Source: Actinomadura terrae
GTDB taxonomy: Bacteria; Actinomycetota; Actinomycetes; Streptosporangiales; Streptosporangiaceae
NCBI RefSeq assembly: GCF_022751215.1
Contig: NZ_JAICDG010000006.1
Location: forward strand, 62,001 to 126,000
DNA length: 64,000 bases
Direction: 5' to 3'
The translations under genes and the position numbers were made by a program. This document shows positions 7,871-15,769 of this stretch, in pieces (position 1 is the stretch's first letter; each line of letters starts with the position of its first letter). The notes beneath the pieces were generated by a model that was given only the letters and a program-made list of their open reading frames with translations, had not been told where the DNA came from and made no database searches.

Positions 7871-9784
7871 TCAGCGGTGGTAGCGCAGCCCGTGCCCGAA
7901 CCGGTACAGGACGGTGCCGGGGTCGTCGGCGGCGGTGATGGTCACGGGGAGCCGGCCGCGCGGTGCGGTCTCGCCGTAGAGGACCTTGGCGGTGGAGCGG
8001 AGCGCCTCGGCGGTGGCGGAGTAGGTCGCGAGGTACGTCGGGGCCTCGGGGAACCAGGCGATGTCGTAGGGGTCGCGGGCGGCGACGACGATGAGGGGTT
8101 TGCCGGTGGCGGCGAGCGCCTTGACGAGGTCGCGCTGGCCGGGGCCGTTGTGGGGGCTCTCGTCCTTGACGTCCCAGGCGCGGTTGGTGACGGCGACGAG
8201 GAGGTCCTGGTCGCGGGCGGCGGCGAGGGTCTGGGCGATGCGGGCGGGGGTGGGGCTGAGGCCGGTCTCGCGGACGGTGGCGGTGGCGCCGCGGGCGGTC
8301 ATCTCCCCGGCGAGGGCGGTGGTGGGGGCGCCCCAGCCGGTGACCAGGACACGGCGGGGTCCGGGGCGCAGCGGCAGGAGCCCGGCGCTGTCCTTGACGA
8401 GGGTGGTGGTGCGGTCGGTGGCGCGCTGTGCGGCGGCGCGGTGCGCGGGCGCGCCGACGACGGCGTCGACCTTCGACTCGTCGGCGTAGGGGTCGTGGAA
8501 CAGGCCGCGCCGCTTCTTCAGCTCCAGGACCCGGTAGACGGAGGCGTCGAGGCGCCGTTCGGTGAGTTCGCCGGTGCGGACGGCGGTGACGACGGCGTCG
8601 AGCTGGCGGGCGAACACGCCGGTGCCGGAGGCGTCGGCGGGGGGTTTGAGGAGCACGTCCGCGCCGGCCTTGAGGGCGAGGACGGGGACGCGCTCGTCGC
8701 CGTACTTGTCGCGGACGCCCTTCATGTCGAGGGCGTCGGTGACGATGACGCCGCGGTAGTGGAGCCGGTCGCGCAGGATGCCGGTGAGGATGGGGCGGGA
8801 GAGGGTGGCGGGGTCCTCGGAGGGGTCGAGGGCGGGCACGATGATGTGGGCGGTCATGATGGCGTCGGCGCCGCGGGCGACGGCGGCGCGGAACGGCGGC
8901 AGGTCGAGGCGTTCCCACTGGGCGCGGGTGTGGCCGATGCGGGGGACGCCGGTGTGGCTGTCGGTGGTGGTGTCGCCGTGTCCGGGGAAGTGCTTGACGG
9001 TGGGGGTGACGCCGCCGGCGCGGTAGCCGTCGATCTGCGCGGTGACCATCCGGGAGACCAGGGCGGGGTCGGAGCCGAAGGAGCGGACGCCGATGACGGG
9101 GTTGGCGGGGTTGACGTTGACGTCGGCGTCGGGCGCGTAGTCCTGGTTGATGCCGATGGCGCGCAGTTCCCGTCCGGTGACGCGGGCGAGGGCGCGGGCG
9201 TCGGCGGCGCGGCGTCCGGCGGCCAGGGCCATGGCGCCGGGCGACTGGGTGGCGGGCGGCTGGACGCGGGCGACGATGCCGCCCTCCTGGTCGGTGGCGA
9301 TGGTGGCGGGGATGGGGAGCGGCTGGGCGGCCGCAGCGCGCTGGATGCCGTTGGAGAAGGCGGCGAGCTGGCGGGGGTTCTGGACGTTGGCGGGGCTCGC
9401 GGAGTAGTAGAGGAACCCGCCGGGGTGGTAGCGGGCGATGACCTGGGCGGCGTTGTCGGCGCCGTAGAGGCGGCGGTTGGCGGCGACGTCGGCGGGGTCG
9501 GTGGTGTCGGCGCTGGTGCCGTGGATCTGGAGGACGAACAGCTGCGCGGCCTTGTCGCGCAGCGTCATCGCCCGCAGGAGGCGCAGCAGGTGGGGGTCCT
9601 GGCGGTGCCCGGTGGCCGTGGCCAGTCCCGGGACGGGCGCGGGCGCGGCGCCGGCGGCGGCGGGGGTGGCGTTCGCGGTGGTGAGCGCGAGGGCCCCGGC
9701 GGTGAGCGCGGCGGTGAGTCTTCGGGTGAGTCTTCGGGTGAGTTCCCGGGTGAGGCGGCGTGTGGGGTCGGGTGTGTGGCGCAT
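7871..9784 (-). CDS. Secreted glycoside hydrolase family 3 (beta-N-acetylglucosaminidase type)
   Basis: A 637-residue exported enzyme. The first ~48 residues are a signal peptide: Arg-rich n-region, hydrophobic core TAALTAGALALTTA, then APA-type cleavage candidates. The catalytic barrel carries ATDQEGGIVAR, TPTVKHFPGHGDTTTDSH (the NagZ-like K-H-F-P-G-H-G motif with the conserved D-S-H) and GVIVTDALDMKGV, the nucleophile segment. A C-terminal alpha/beta-sandwich domain follows (VLVTGWGAP...VLYGETAPRGRLPVTI). It probably trims N-acetylglucosaminides of peptidoglycan or chitin outside the cell. GGAGGGAG lies six bases before the ATG. A 12-bp tandem repeat encodes the LTRRLTRR-type n-region. Confidence 0.85.
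   Translation of the reverse strand: MRHTPDPTRRLTRELTRRLTRRLTAALTAGALALTTANATPAAAGAAPAPVPGLATATGHRQDPHLLRLLRAMTLRDKAAQLFVLQIHGTSADTTDPADVAANRRLYGADNAAQVIARYHPGGFLYYSASPANVQNPRQLAAFSNGIQRAAAAQPLPIPATIATDQEGGIVARVQPPATQSPGAMALAAGRRAADARALARVTGRELRAIGINQDYAPDADVNVNPANPVIGVRSFGSDPALVSRMVTAQIDGYRAGGVTPTVKHFPGHGDTTTDSHTGVPRIGHTRAQWERLDLPPFRAAVARGADAIMTAHIIVPALDPSEDPATLSRPILTGILRDRLHYRGVIVTDALDMKGVRDKYGDERVPVLALKAGADVLLKPPADASGTGVFARQLDAVVTAVRTGELTERRLDASVYRVLELKKRRGLFHDPYADESKVDAVVGAPAHRAAAQRATDRTTTLVKDSAGLLPLRPGPRRVLVTGWGAPTTALAGEMTARGATATVRETGLSPTPARIAQTLAAARDQDLLVAVTNRAWDVKDESPHNGPGQRDLVKALAATGKPLIVVAARDPYDIAWFPEAPTYLATYSATAEALRSTAKVLYGETAPRGRLPVTITAADDPGTVLYRFGHGLRYHR
9714..9761. repeat. 12-bp tandem repeat in a signal-peptide coding region
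   Basis: Four consecutive 12-bp units of the form GTGAGTCTTCGG: two exact copies (9714-9725, 9726-9737), one with two changes (9738-9749) and one diverged (9750-9761). On the coding strand they encode repeated L-T-R-R/E, lengthening the Arg-rich n-region of the GH3 signal peptide. Copy number could vary by slippage without changing frame. Confidence 0.7.
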
Positions 9785-9924
9785 GACGGCTCCCTCCGCC
9801 CCCGAGCGGCCCGCAGAATAGATGATCAAGGTTGTTGGAACGGTAACCCCGGTGCGGCGGGCCCGTCCATGGCAATGGTCGACGAGGCGTCCAGGGTCTG
9901 GCATGGCGCCGGTAAAAGGGCGGG

Positions 9925-11163
9925 TCAGCGGGGTCGGCGTCGTCGCAGGCGCCAGCGCGGGCGGGGCGGTGGGGGCGCGGTGAGGGGGTGCTCCTCGATC
10001 TCGTAGCGGCGGACGTAGGCGCCGGCGAACGCCTGGACGCTGGCGCCGAACGGCAGCGCCAGCAGCGCGCCGAGCGGGCCGACGACCGCGGCGCCGGCGA
10101 GGACGAGCCCGAACGCGACGGCGGGGTGCATGTCGAGGGTGCGGGCGGTGATGCGGGGTTGCAGGAGGTAGTTCTCCAGCTGCTGGTAGGCGGTGATGAA
10201 CAGCAGCATCCACAGGGCGGTGGAGGGGCCGCGGGTGAGCGCGATGAGGACGGGGACGGCGCCGGCGAGGTAGGTGCCGACGGCGGGGATGAACTGGGAC
10301 ACCACGCCGACCCACAGCGCCAGCGTCAGCGCGTAGGGCACGCCGAGCCCGGCCATGGCGGCGTAGTGCGCGGCGCCGGAGATCAGTGCGAGGAGCGCGC
10401 GGGAGTAGATGTAGCCGCCGGTCTTCTGCACGGCGATCTCCCAGGCGGACAGGACCTGGCGTTGGCGGTGCGGCGGGAGGACGGAGCAGACCGTCCGGCG
10501 GAACTGGGGGCCCTGGGCGGACAGGTAGAAGGTGAACAGCAGGACGCCGAGGAGCTTGAACACGACGCCGAGGGCGGTGGCGCCGATGCCCCACACGTTC
10601 CCGGCGAGGTCGGACAGGTGGCGGGAGAACTGGTCGGTGAGGGTGGGCAGGCGCCGGACGACGGTGTCGCGGGACAGGTGGGTGCCGAAGGTGGCGTTGA
10701 CCCAGTCGATGACGGCGGAGACGTCGCCGGGGAACCCGTCGATGAGGTGGGTGGTCTGGGTGGCCAGCAGCGACCCGATGCCGCCGAGGAACACGGCGGT
10801 GACGAGGGCGATGACCAGGAACATCAGGCCGGTGGCCAGGCCGCGGCGCCAGCCGCGGGCGGCGAGCCAGTTGACGGCGGGTTCGATCGCGAAGGCCAGG
10901 AACAGGGAGGTAAGCAGCAACAGCAGCAGTTCGCGGAGCCGCTGCGCGAGCCACACGCCGACGACGAACAGCAGGACGGTGGCGCCGGCGAGCAGGAACG
11001 CGCGGGGCAGCCAGGGCGGCATGTGCTGCGGGCCCGGCGCGCCGCCGGGCCCGGATGCTGCGGGTGGCGGTGCGGGTGGCGGTGCGGGTGGTGCGGGCGG
11101 GGCGCCGGCGGTGTTCGCGGGCGCGTCGCCGCCGGCGGGCCGGTCGCCGGGGGTGTGCGGCAT
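9925..11163 (-). CDS. AI-2E family (YdiK/TqsA-like) membrane permease
   Basis: A 412-residue membrane protein of the AI-2E/PerM superfamily. After a Pro/Ala-rich cytoplasmic head of ~45 residues come two helices (PRAFLLAGATVLLFVVGVWLA and ELLLLLLTSLFLAFAIEPAVNWLA) and a third at VFLGGIG. The large extracellular helical stretch with the family signature ends in YFTF-like LLFTFYLSAQGPQ. Then follow the conserved ALWVGVVSQFIPAVGTYLAGAVPVLIAL and QQLENYLLQPRITAR...HPAVAFGLVLAGAAVVGPLGALLALPFGA blocks. Some relatives export autoinducer-2 or act as Na+/H+ antiporters, but most are unassigned. It lies upstream of the GH3 gene in the same direction with a 140-bp gap. Confidence 0.85.
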   Translation of the reverse strand: MPHTPGDRPAGGDAPANTAGAPPAPPAPPPAPPPAASGPGGAPGPQHMPPWLPRAFLLAGATVLLFVVGVWLAQRLRELLLLLLTSLFLAFAIEPAVNWLAARGWRRGLATGLMFLVIALVTAVFLGGIGSLLATQTTHLIDGFPGDVSAVIDWVNATFGTHLSRDTVVRRLPTLTDQFSRHLSDLAGNVWGIGATALGVVFKLLGVLLFTFYLSAQGPQFRRTVCSVLPPHRQRQVLSAWEIAVQKTGGYIYSRALLALISGAAHYAAMAGLGVPYALTLALWVGVVSQFIPAVGTYLAGAVPVLIALTRGPSTALWMLLFITAYQQLENYLLQPRITARTLDMHPAVAFGLVLAGAAVVGPLGALLALPFGASVQAFAGAYVRRYEIEEHPLTAPPPPRPRWRLRRRRPR

Positions 11164-11473
11164 GCCCGCACGGTAGCGGCGGCGTGCCGGCGGGCCCCCC
11201 GGTACGCCCCGGGCAGGGGGTCAACCTTTGCCGAGTCTTCAGCCCGGTTCGGGGGCGCCGGCGGGTGCGGGCGGGGCGGGACGGGCGGCCGGCGCGCCGT
11301 CGGGCTCGGGGCCGTCGCCGCGACGGCGGCCCCGGGGGCCCGGACCAGGTTCGTGGTCTGGGGGCCCGGCACAGTTCCCGCGCGTCCGATTGAAGTGGCT
11401 GGCGCACTCGCGGGGCAAGCCCTTTACGGGATCGCCGTGCGCGAGCTGCCCCGGCCGCGCCGGGCGGGCGGGG
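11164..11473. other. 310-bp gene-free stretch with hairpin downstream of the ARPP-like gene
   Basis: No convincing coding region. GCCGTCG-CCG-CGACGGC (11311-11327), flanked by GGGGCC and GGCCCC, can form a strong GC hairpin and is the likely terminator of the leftward vWA/ARPP-like operon. The left half must contain the promoter of the AI-2E permease; I cannot assign boxes with confidence. Confidence 0.4.
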
Positions 11474-12445
11474 TCAGCGGGCGAACAGGGAGGCGTAGAC
11501 GGCGCGGTCGCCGTCGGTGACGATCTGCCCGGCGAGGTGGGGGGCGGTGAGGGTGGACAGCCGCAGGGTGCGGTGGCGGTCCTCCTCCTGGAGGTGGAGG
11601 GGTCCGGTGGCGGGGCCGGTGATCTGGGTGGTGATCTGCCGGGTGAGGCGGGCGAGGCGGTCGGAGCGGTCGCGGTCCAGGGCGCCGCGCAGTTCGGCGA
11701 GGTTCGCGGCGTCGTAGGGGGCGGCGGTGGCGGGCGGGGCGGGTTCGGCGCGGGAGGCGGCGCCGCCGTAGGCGAAGCAGACCAGCGCGGTCCACATCTG
11801 CGCGAAGTAGGCGGGGGCGGGGGTGATCTCCAGGCCGGCGAGGCGTCCGGCGGTCAGGAACAGCGCGCCGACCTGCCCGGGCTGGGGTTCGAGGCGGCTG
11901 TGGAAGCGGGTGAGGTCGGGCCGCTGGCGGGACAGGAGGTGGTCGAGGTGCCCGCGCCGCGGGAGGCCGTGGCGGGCGTTGAGGTCGGCGACGGCGTCGC
12001 GCAGTTTGCCGTGGTCGTGGACGCCGCGCAGGGCGAGGGCGCGGGCGCGCAGGTCGCCGGGCAGGACGTAGAACCAGGGGTCGCCGCCGGTGCGGTGGCC
12101 GCCGGGGACGTCCTGGACGCGGCAGGCGTCGTGGAAGCGGAGGGTCTGCCCGGGGGCGATGAGCGCCGAGCGGCACAGGGCGTGGCTTCGGGTGCCGTCC
12201 TGGACGTGGCCGAGGTGCAGCGGGACGATCGCGACGCCGTCGGGGTCGGGGTTGGTGAGTTCGACCTGCCCGCAGCCGGCGGCGCGGGACGGCCGCAGGG
12301 CGCGGGGCGGGGTGAAGCCGGGGTGGGCGGGCCCGGAGATGGGGACCATGGTGAGCGCGCCGGCCTGCTGCGGGGTGCCGAGGCGGTGCCCGGCGAGGCT
12401 GAGCGGCCCGGGGACCAGGGTGTCGAGCGCCGTCAGGTCGGTCAC
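11474..12445 (-). CDS. ARPP-like (probably ARPP-2) domain protein
   Basis: A 323-residue protein that resembles the ARPP family of conserved bacterial proteins by pattern, as I recall it. The resembling segments are VELTNPDPDGVAIVPLHLGHVQDG, then RSHALCRSALIAPGQTLRFHDACRVQ, a PWFYVLPGDLR..AL..RG block, KLRDAVADLNARHGL, and GQVGALFLTAGRLAGLEITPAPAYFAQMW. No catalytic motif can be named; C88 and C106 lie in the conserved part. There is no signal peptide or transmembrane helix. The GTG start lies 10 bp after the vWA gene, so they form an operon. ARPP proteins are known only from genome context, often beside stress or conflict genes; the activity is unknown. Family assignment is from memory of its pattern and should be checked. 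Confidence 0.5.
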   Translation of the reverse strand: MTDLTALDTLVPGPLSLAGHRLGTPQQAGALTMVPISGPAHPGFTPPRALRPSRAAGCGQVELTNPDPDGVAIVPLHLGHVQDGTRSHALCRSALIAPGQTLRFHDACRVQDVPGGHRTGGDPWFYVLPGDLRARALALRGVHDHGKLRDAVADLNARHGLPRRGHLDHLLSRQRPDLTRFHSRLEPQPGQVGALFLTAGRLAGLEITPAPAYFAQMWTALVCFAYGGAASRAEPAPPATAAPYDAANLAELRGALDRDRSDRLARLTRQITTQITGPATGPLHLQEEDRHRTLRLSTLTAPHLAGQIVTDGDRAVYASLFAR

Positions 12446-12455
12446 GGTGCCCCTT

Positions 12456-13811
12456 TCAGGCGGCGAGGCCGGGGGTGAGGGCGTCGGCGCGGCGGTCGAG
12501 GTCGTCCAGGCGGGTGTGCAGGACGGCGCGGAGCCAGGGCGCGCCGGCGGCGCAGTGCCCGAACATCCAGGGCAGCAGGTCGGCGAAGTCGTCCTGGTGC
12601 CAGAACGCGCGGCGGGGCAGGGAGGGGGCGGGGCTGGGCGGCGCGAGGTCGTCGCGGGCGGTGAAGGTGGCGTGGCAGAACACGACGGGGGTGGTGACGC
12701 CGGCGGCGGGCAGGGTGGCGGCGACGCGGGCGAGGTCGCCGGGGAACAGGTTCTCGTGGCCGTCGGAGACGACGGCGACGAGGTCGGGGTCGGCGCCGAG
12801 GGCGTCCAGGAGGCCGGTGGCGAGGTCGGTGGCGCCGCGGGGGGCGCGTTCGTCGCCGCCGGTCTCGACGACCTCCAGCCGGTCGCACACCTCCGACAGG
12901 ACCATGCGCAGCGCGGCGGCCTGGGACATCAGCGCCCATTCGCGGGGGCCGTGGCCGCGCATGGACGCCGAGGCGTCCAGGACCAGCGCGAGGGTGCCGG
13001 GGAAGCGGGGGAAGGCGGCGGCGGCCTCGTCGAGGTGGCGGCCGAGCGCCTCGTAGAGGGCGGCGGCGGGGCCGCCCCGGTAGAGGTGGACGAGGGTGGC
13101 GGCGATGGCGCCGCGGTTGGTGGCGGTGACGGTCGCGGTGGCGGGGTGGGTGCGCGGGGCGTCCAGGGCCAGGGCGGGTTCGGTGAGGGCGGGCCCGGCG
13201 GGCAAGGGTTCGCCCGGGGCCGGGCCGCTGGTGGTGGCGTAGAGGGCGCGGACGCGGGCGGGTGCGGTGCGGGGGGTGGTGAGGAAGCGCAGGAGGCGGC
13301 GCCGCAGGTAGTCGGAGGTGGTGTCGCCGTCGGCGATGCGGCGGGCGCAGCCGCGGGCGGTGGCGGTGCCGAGGGCGTGTTCGAAGCAGTCGAGCAGCGC
13401 GGGGCGGCGGGCGGCGATGAGGGCGTCGGCGGCGGGGTGCTCCAGGACGAACCGGAGCGCGGTGCGGGTGGTGTGCTTGTGGTTGGCGCGCAGCCGCCGC
13501 AGGGCGAGCAGGACGGTGATGACGTGGGCGGGCGGCAGGCCCAGGGTCAGGACGCGGGCGAGGCGGGCCAGGACGGCGCGGGCGGGTTCGTCCAGGCCGG
13601 CCTGGGTGGCCTCCAGGATCCGCAGCAGGATGCGGGCGCGCTGCCAGGGCAGGACGCCGGGGGCGAGGGCGAGCAGCGCGTAGCCCTCGGGGTCGCGGCG
13701 GTGGGCGGCGCGGTGCAGGTCCGCGTCGTCCCAGCGCAGGGTGCCGCCCCGGGGCAGGGAGAGGGCGGTGTCGTGGGTCCGCAGGTGGGCGAGGAGCGTG
13801 GGGGTGTCCAT
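12456..13811 (-). CDS. vWA-domain protein with helical N-terminal repeats (Ro60/TROVE-like layout)
   Basis: A 451-residue cytoplasmic protein. The first ~200 residues are helical with Leu/Arg-rich repeats (LHRAAHRRDPEGYALLALAPG, ARILLRILEATQ, HVITVLLALRRLR), an arrangement like HEAT or TROVE modules. A von Willebrand A domain follows with an intact MIDAS: D279-x-S281-x-S283 in LVLDASASM, T328 in GATDLATGL and D350 in VVSDGHEN. The overall layout resembles bacterial Ro60-like RNA-binding proteins, but the N-terminus is not clearly TROVE. GGAGG nine bases upstream and the ATG at 13811 both lie in a perfect inverted repeat, suggesting translational or repressor control. The ARPP-like gene follows after 10 bp. 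Function unknown. Confidence 0.7.
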   Translation of the reverse strand: MDTPTLLAHLRTHDTALSLPRGGTLRWDDADLHRAAHRRDPEGYALLALAPGVLPWQRARILLRILEATQAGLDEPARAVLARLARVLTLGLPPAHVITVLLALRRLRANHKHTTRTALRFVLEHPAADALIAARRPALLDCFEHALGTATARGCARRIADGDTTSDYLRRRLLRFLTTPRTAPARVRALYATTSGPAPGEPLPAGPALTEPALALDAPRTHPATATVTATNRGAIAATLVHLYRGGPAAALYEALGRHLDEAAAAFPRFPGTLALVLDASASMRGHGPREWALMSQAAALRMVLSEVCDRLEVVETGGDERAPRGATDLATGLLDALGADPDLVAVVSDGHENLFPGDLARVAATLPAAGVTTPVVFCHATFTARDDLAPPSPAPSLPRRAFWHQDDFADLLPWMFGHCAAGAPWLRAVLHTRLDDLDRRADALTPGLAA

Positions 13812-13836
13812 GATTGTTGGCCTCCGCAATCATGGA
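13807..13836 (-). promoter_or_regulatory. 10-bp perfect inverted repeat enclosing the ribosome binding site and start codon of the vWA gene
   Basis: The arms TCCATGATTG (13807-13816) and CAATCATGGA (13827-13836) are perfectly complementary with a 10-nt loop. In the mRNA the loop holds CGGAGG, the Shine-Dalgarno sequence, and the 3' arm holds the AUG at 13811. The fold would hide the start codon. As DNA, the same dyad could be an operator for the TetR encoded just upstream. Confidence 0.6.
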
Positions 13837-13866
13837 GTCTAGGAATCCCCGGGAGTGCCTCGACAC

Positions 13867-14673
13867 TCATTTTCCGGCGGCGGTCTCCGCGCGGAGACCG
13901 TCTTCGGGCGGCGCGGCGGGTGCGGCGCCGGGAGGTGCGGGCGGGGCGGCGGCGTAGTCGCCGAGGCCGTGTTCGAGGAGGTCGAAGACGCGGGCTGCGG
14001 CGGCGTAGACGTCGGCGCGCATCTCCTCCAGGGTCTCCCCGGCGCTCTTGCGGGCGGCGATCTGCTCGATGAGCGTGCTCTGCGCGGCGAGGATCATCGC
14101 GGCGGCCGCGGCGGGGGTGATGTCGTCGGGCCCGGCGCCGGTCTCCTCGGCGAGCAGCGCGGCGATGTGGTCCTGCGCCTCCTGGAGGATCTCGCGCTGG
14201 CGGGCCATGAGGGCGGGGCTGGCGCGGACGGTGCGGGTCCAGACGTCGGAGCCCTCGTGGAAGGCGGTGCGGTAGGAGCGGGCGTCGAGCCCTTCGAGGA
14301 AGTGGCGGCGGAACAGCGCGACGACGCCCTCGCCGGGGCGGCGGTCGCGCAGGTCGCGGGTGAGCTGTTCGAGGTGGTCGCCCTGCCGGTCGAAGAACAG
14401 GTCCTCCTTGGTGCGGAAGTAGTTGAAGACGGTGTTGACCGACACCTCGGCGGCGCGGGCGACGTCGGCGATGGTGACGTTGTCGAAGCCGCTGGTGAGG
14501 AACAGGCCGGTGGCGATGTCGGAGATGCGGCGCCGGGTCTGGCGCTTCTTGCGTTCGCGCAGGCCCAGTTCGGGTTCGGGCCGCGCGGCGGGCTCCCCCG
14601 CCGCCGCCCCCGCGGTCTCCCCGGTCTCCCCGGGCTCCCCCTCCCGGGCGCGCTCGTCTGCCATGCCCCGCAT
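13867..14673 (-). CDS. TetR/AcrR-family transcriptional regulator
   Basis: A 268-residue TetR regulator. A 35-residue acidic/Pro-rich head precedes the HTH: RRRISDIATGLFLTSGFDNVTIADVARAAEVSVNTVFNYFRTKEDLFF (about residues 47-95) is a textbook TetR DNA-binding domain. The ligand-binding half is helical, and an Ala/Pro tail closes the protein. The start at 14673 has GAGGG just upstream; the ATG at 14664 is an alternative. It is divergent from the ABC efflux pair and lies 55 bp upstream of the vWA gene on the same strand, so it may control either or both. Confidence 0.85.
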   Translation of the reverse strand: MRGMADERAREGEPGETGETAGAAAGEPAARPEPELGLRERKKRQTRRRISDIATGLFLTSGFDNVTIADVARAAEVSVNTVFNYFRTKEDLFFDRQGDHLEQLTRDLRDRRPGEGVVALFRRHFLEGLDARSYRTAFHEGSDVWTRTVRASPALMARQREILQEAQDHIAALLAEETGAGPDDITPAAAAAMILAAQSTLIEQIAARKSAGETLEEMRADVYAAAARVFDLLEHGLGDYAAAPPAPPGAAPAAPPEDGLRAETAAGK

Positions 14674-14679
14674 CCTACC

Positions 14680-14720
14680 CTCACTGGTGAGACTTAAAAT
14701 TTGGAGCTACTTAAAATTTG
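14680..14720. promoter_or_regulatory. TetR/ABC divergent control region with AT-rich direct repeats
   Basis: CTCAC-TG-GTGAG (14680-14691) overlaps the ribosome binding region of the TetR gene. Directly after it, ACTTAAAATTTG occurs twice (14692-14703 and 14709-14720) with a 17-bp period. This is the most AT-rich stretch nearby and lies 48 bp before the ABC start. These are candidate TetR operators and promoter elements. Confidence 0.5.
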
Positions 14721-14767
14721 TGGTTACTCTACCGGCGTTGTGTTCCCGTCCCCCCACGGAGGTCACC

Positions 14768-15715
14768 GTGATCGACGCATGCGGGCTGGCCCGCTCCTTC
14801 ACCACCGGGCACGGCACGGTCGAGGCTGTGCGCGGCGTCGACCTGTCGGTCGCGCCAGGCGAGATCGTGGGGTTCCTCGGCCCGAACGGCGCGGGGAAGA
14901 GCACCACGCTGCGGATGCTGACGACGCTGCTGGCGCCGACGGCGGGCCGGGCGCGGGTCGCGGGCCACGACCTGCGCGCCGACCCGGCGGGCGTGCGCCG
15001 CGACATCGGGTACGTGGCGCAGGGCGGCGGCACCGACCCCGCGGTCCCGGTCGGTGAGGAGCTGGACCTCCAGGCGCGCCTGCACGGGGTGCCCGACCGG
15101 GCGCGGCGGGTCGCGGAGCTGTGCGCGCGGTTGGAGCTGGCGGGGCTGGAGTCGCGTCCGGCGGGGTCGCTGTCGGGCGGGCAGCGGCGCCGCCTGGACC
15201 TCGCGCTGGGGCTGCTGCACCGCCCGCCGCTGGTGTTCCTGGACGAGCCGACCAGCGGCCTGGACCCGCAGAGCCGCGGGAACCTGTGGGACCACGTCCG
15301 CGCGATGCGCGCCGAGGACGGCACGACGGTGTTCCTCACCACCCACTACCTGGAGGAGGCCGACGCCCTGTGCGACCGGGTCCTGATCATCGACCGGGGT
15401 GTGATCGTCGCCGAGGGCGCGCCCGCCGACCTCAAGCGCCGCGTCGCCGGGGACGTCGTCACGCTGGTGCTGGCGGACGAGGCGGGCACCGGCCGCGCGC
15501 GGGCGGCGCTGGCGGACCGCCCGGGGGTGCGGGACGCGGTGGTGGCGGGGCGGACCGTCCGGCTGCGGGTCGGGGACGGCGAGCGGGAGCTGGCGGGCCT
15601 GGTCCGCGCGCTGGACGCGGCGGGGGCGGGCCTGGTGTCGCTGAACCTGTCGCGTCCCACGCTCGACGACGTCTTCCTCGCCGTCACCGGCCGGTCGCTC
15701 CGCGACGCCGCCTGA
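14768..15715 (+). CDS. ABC transporter ATP-binding protein (DrrA-like efflux)
   Basis: A 315-residue ATPase. Walker A GPNGAGKST, Q-loop YVAQGGGTD, signature LSGGQRRRLDLALGL, Walker B VFLDEPTSGLD, and the H-loop FLTTHYLEEADALC are all intact. The long C-terminal part with SRPTLDDVFLAVTGRSL is the DrrA/ABC-2 extension, so the partner is an ABC-2 permease exporting drugs or lipids. The GTG start is preceded by GGAGG five bases away. The permease gene follows after 54 bp. The TetR gene is divergent and probably represses the pair until a substrate appears. Confidence 0.9.
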   Translation: MIDACGLARSFTTGHGTVEAVRGVDLSVAPGEIVGFLGPNGAGKSTTLRMLTTLLAPTAGRARVAGHDLRADPAGVRRDIGYVAQGGGTDPAVPVGEELDLQARLHGVPDRARRVAELCARLELAGLESRPAGSLSGGQRRRLDLALGLLHRPPLVFLDEPTSGLDPQSRGNLWDHVRAMRAEDGTTVFLTTHYLEEADALCDRVLIIDRGVIVAEGAPADLKRRVAGDVVTLVLADEAGTGRARAALADRPGVRDAVVAGRTVRLRVGDGERELAGLVRALDAAGAGLVSLNLSRPTLDDVFLAVTGRSLRDAA

Positions 15716-15769
15716 CCCCCTCTCCTCCTCTCTCCTCGACCTGTCTCGTCTCACGTGAAGGAGTTCTCG

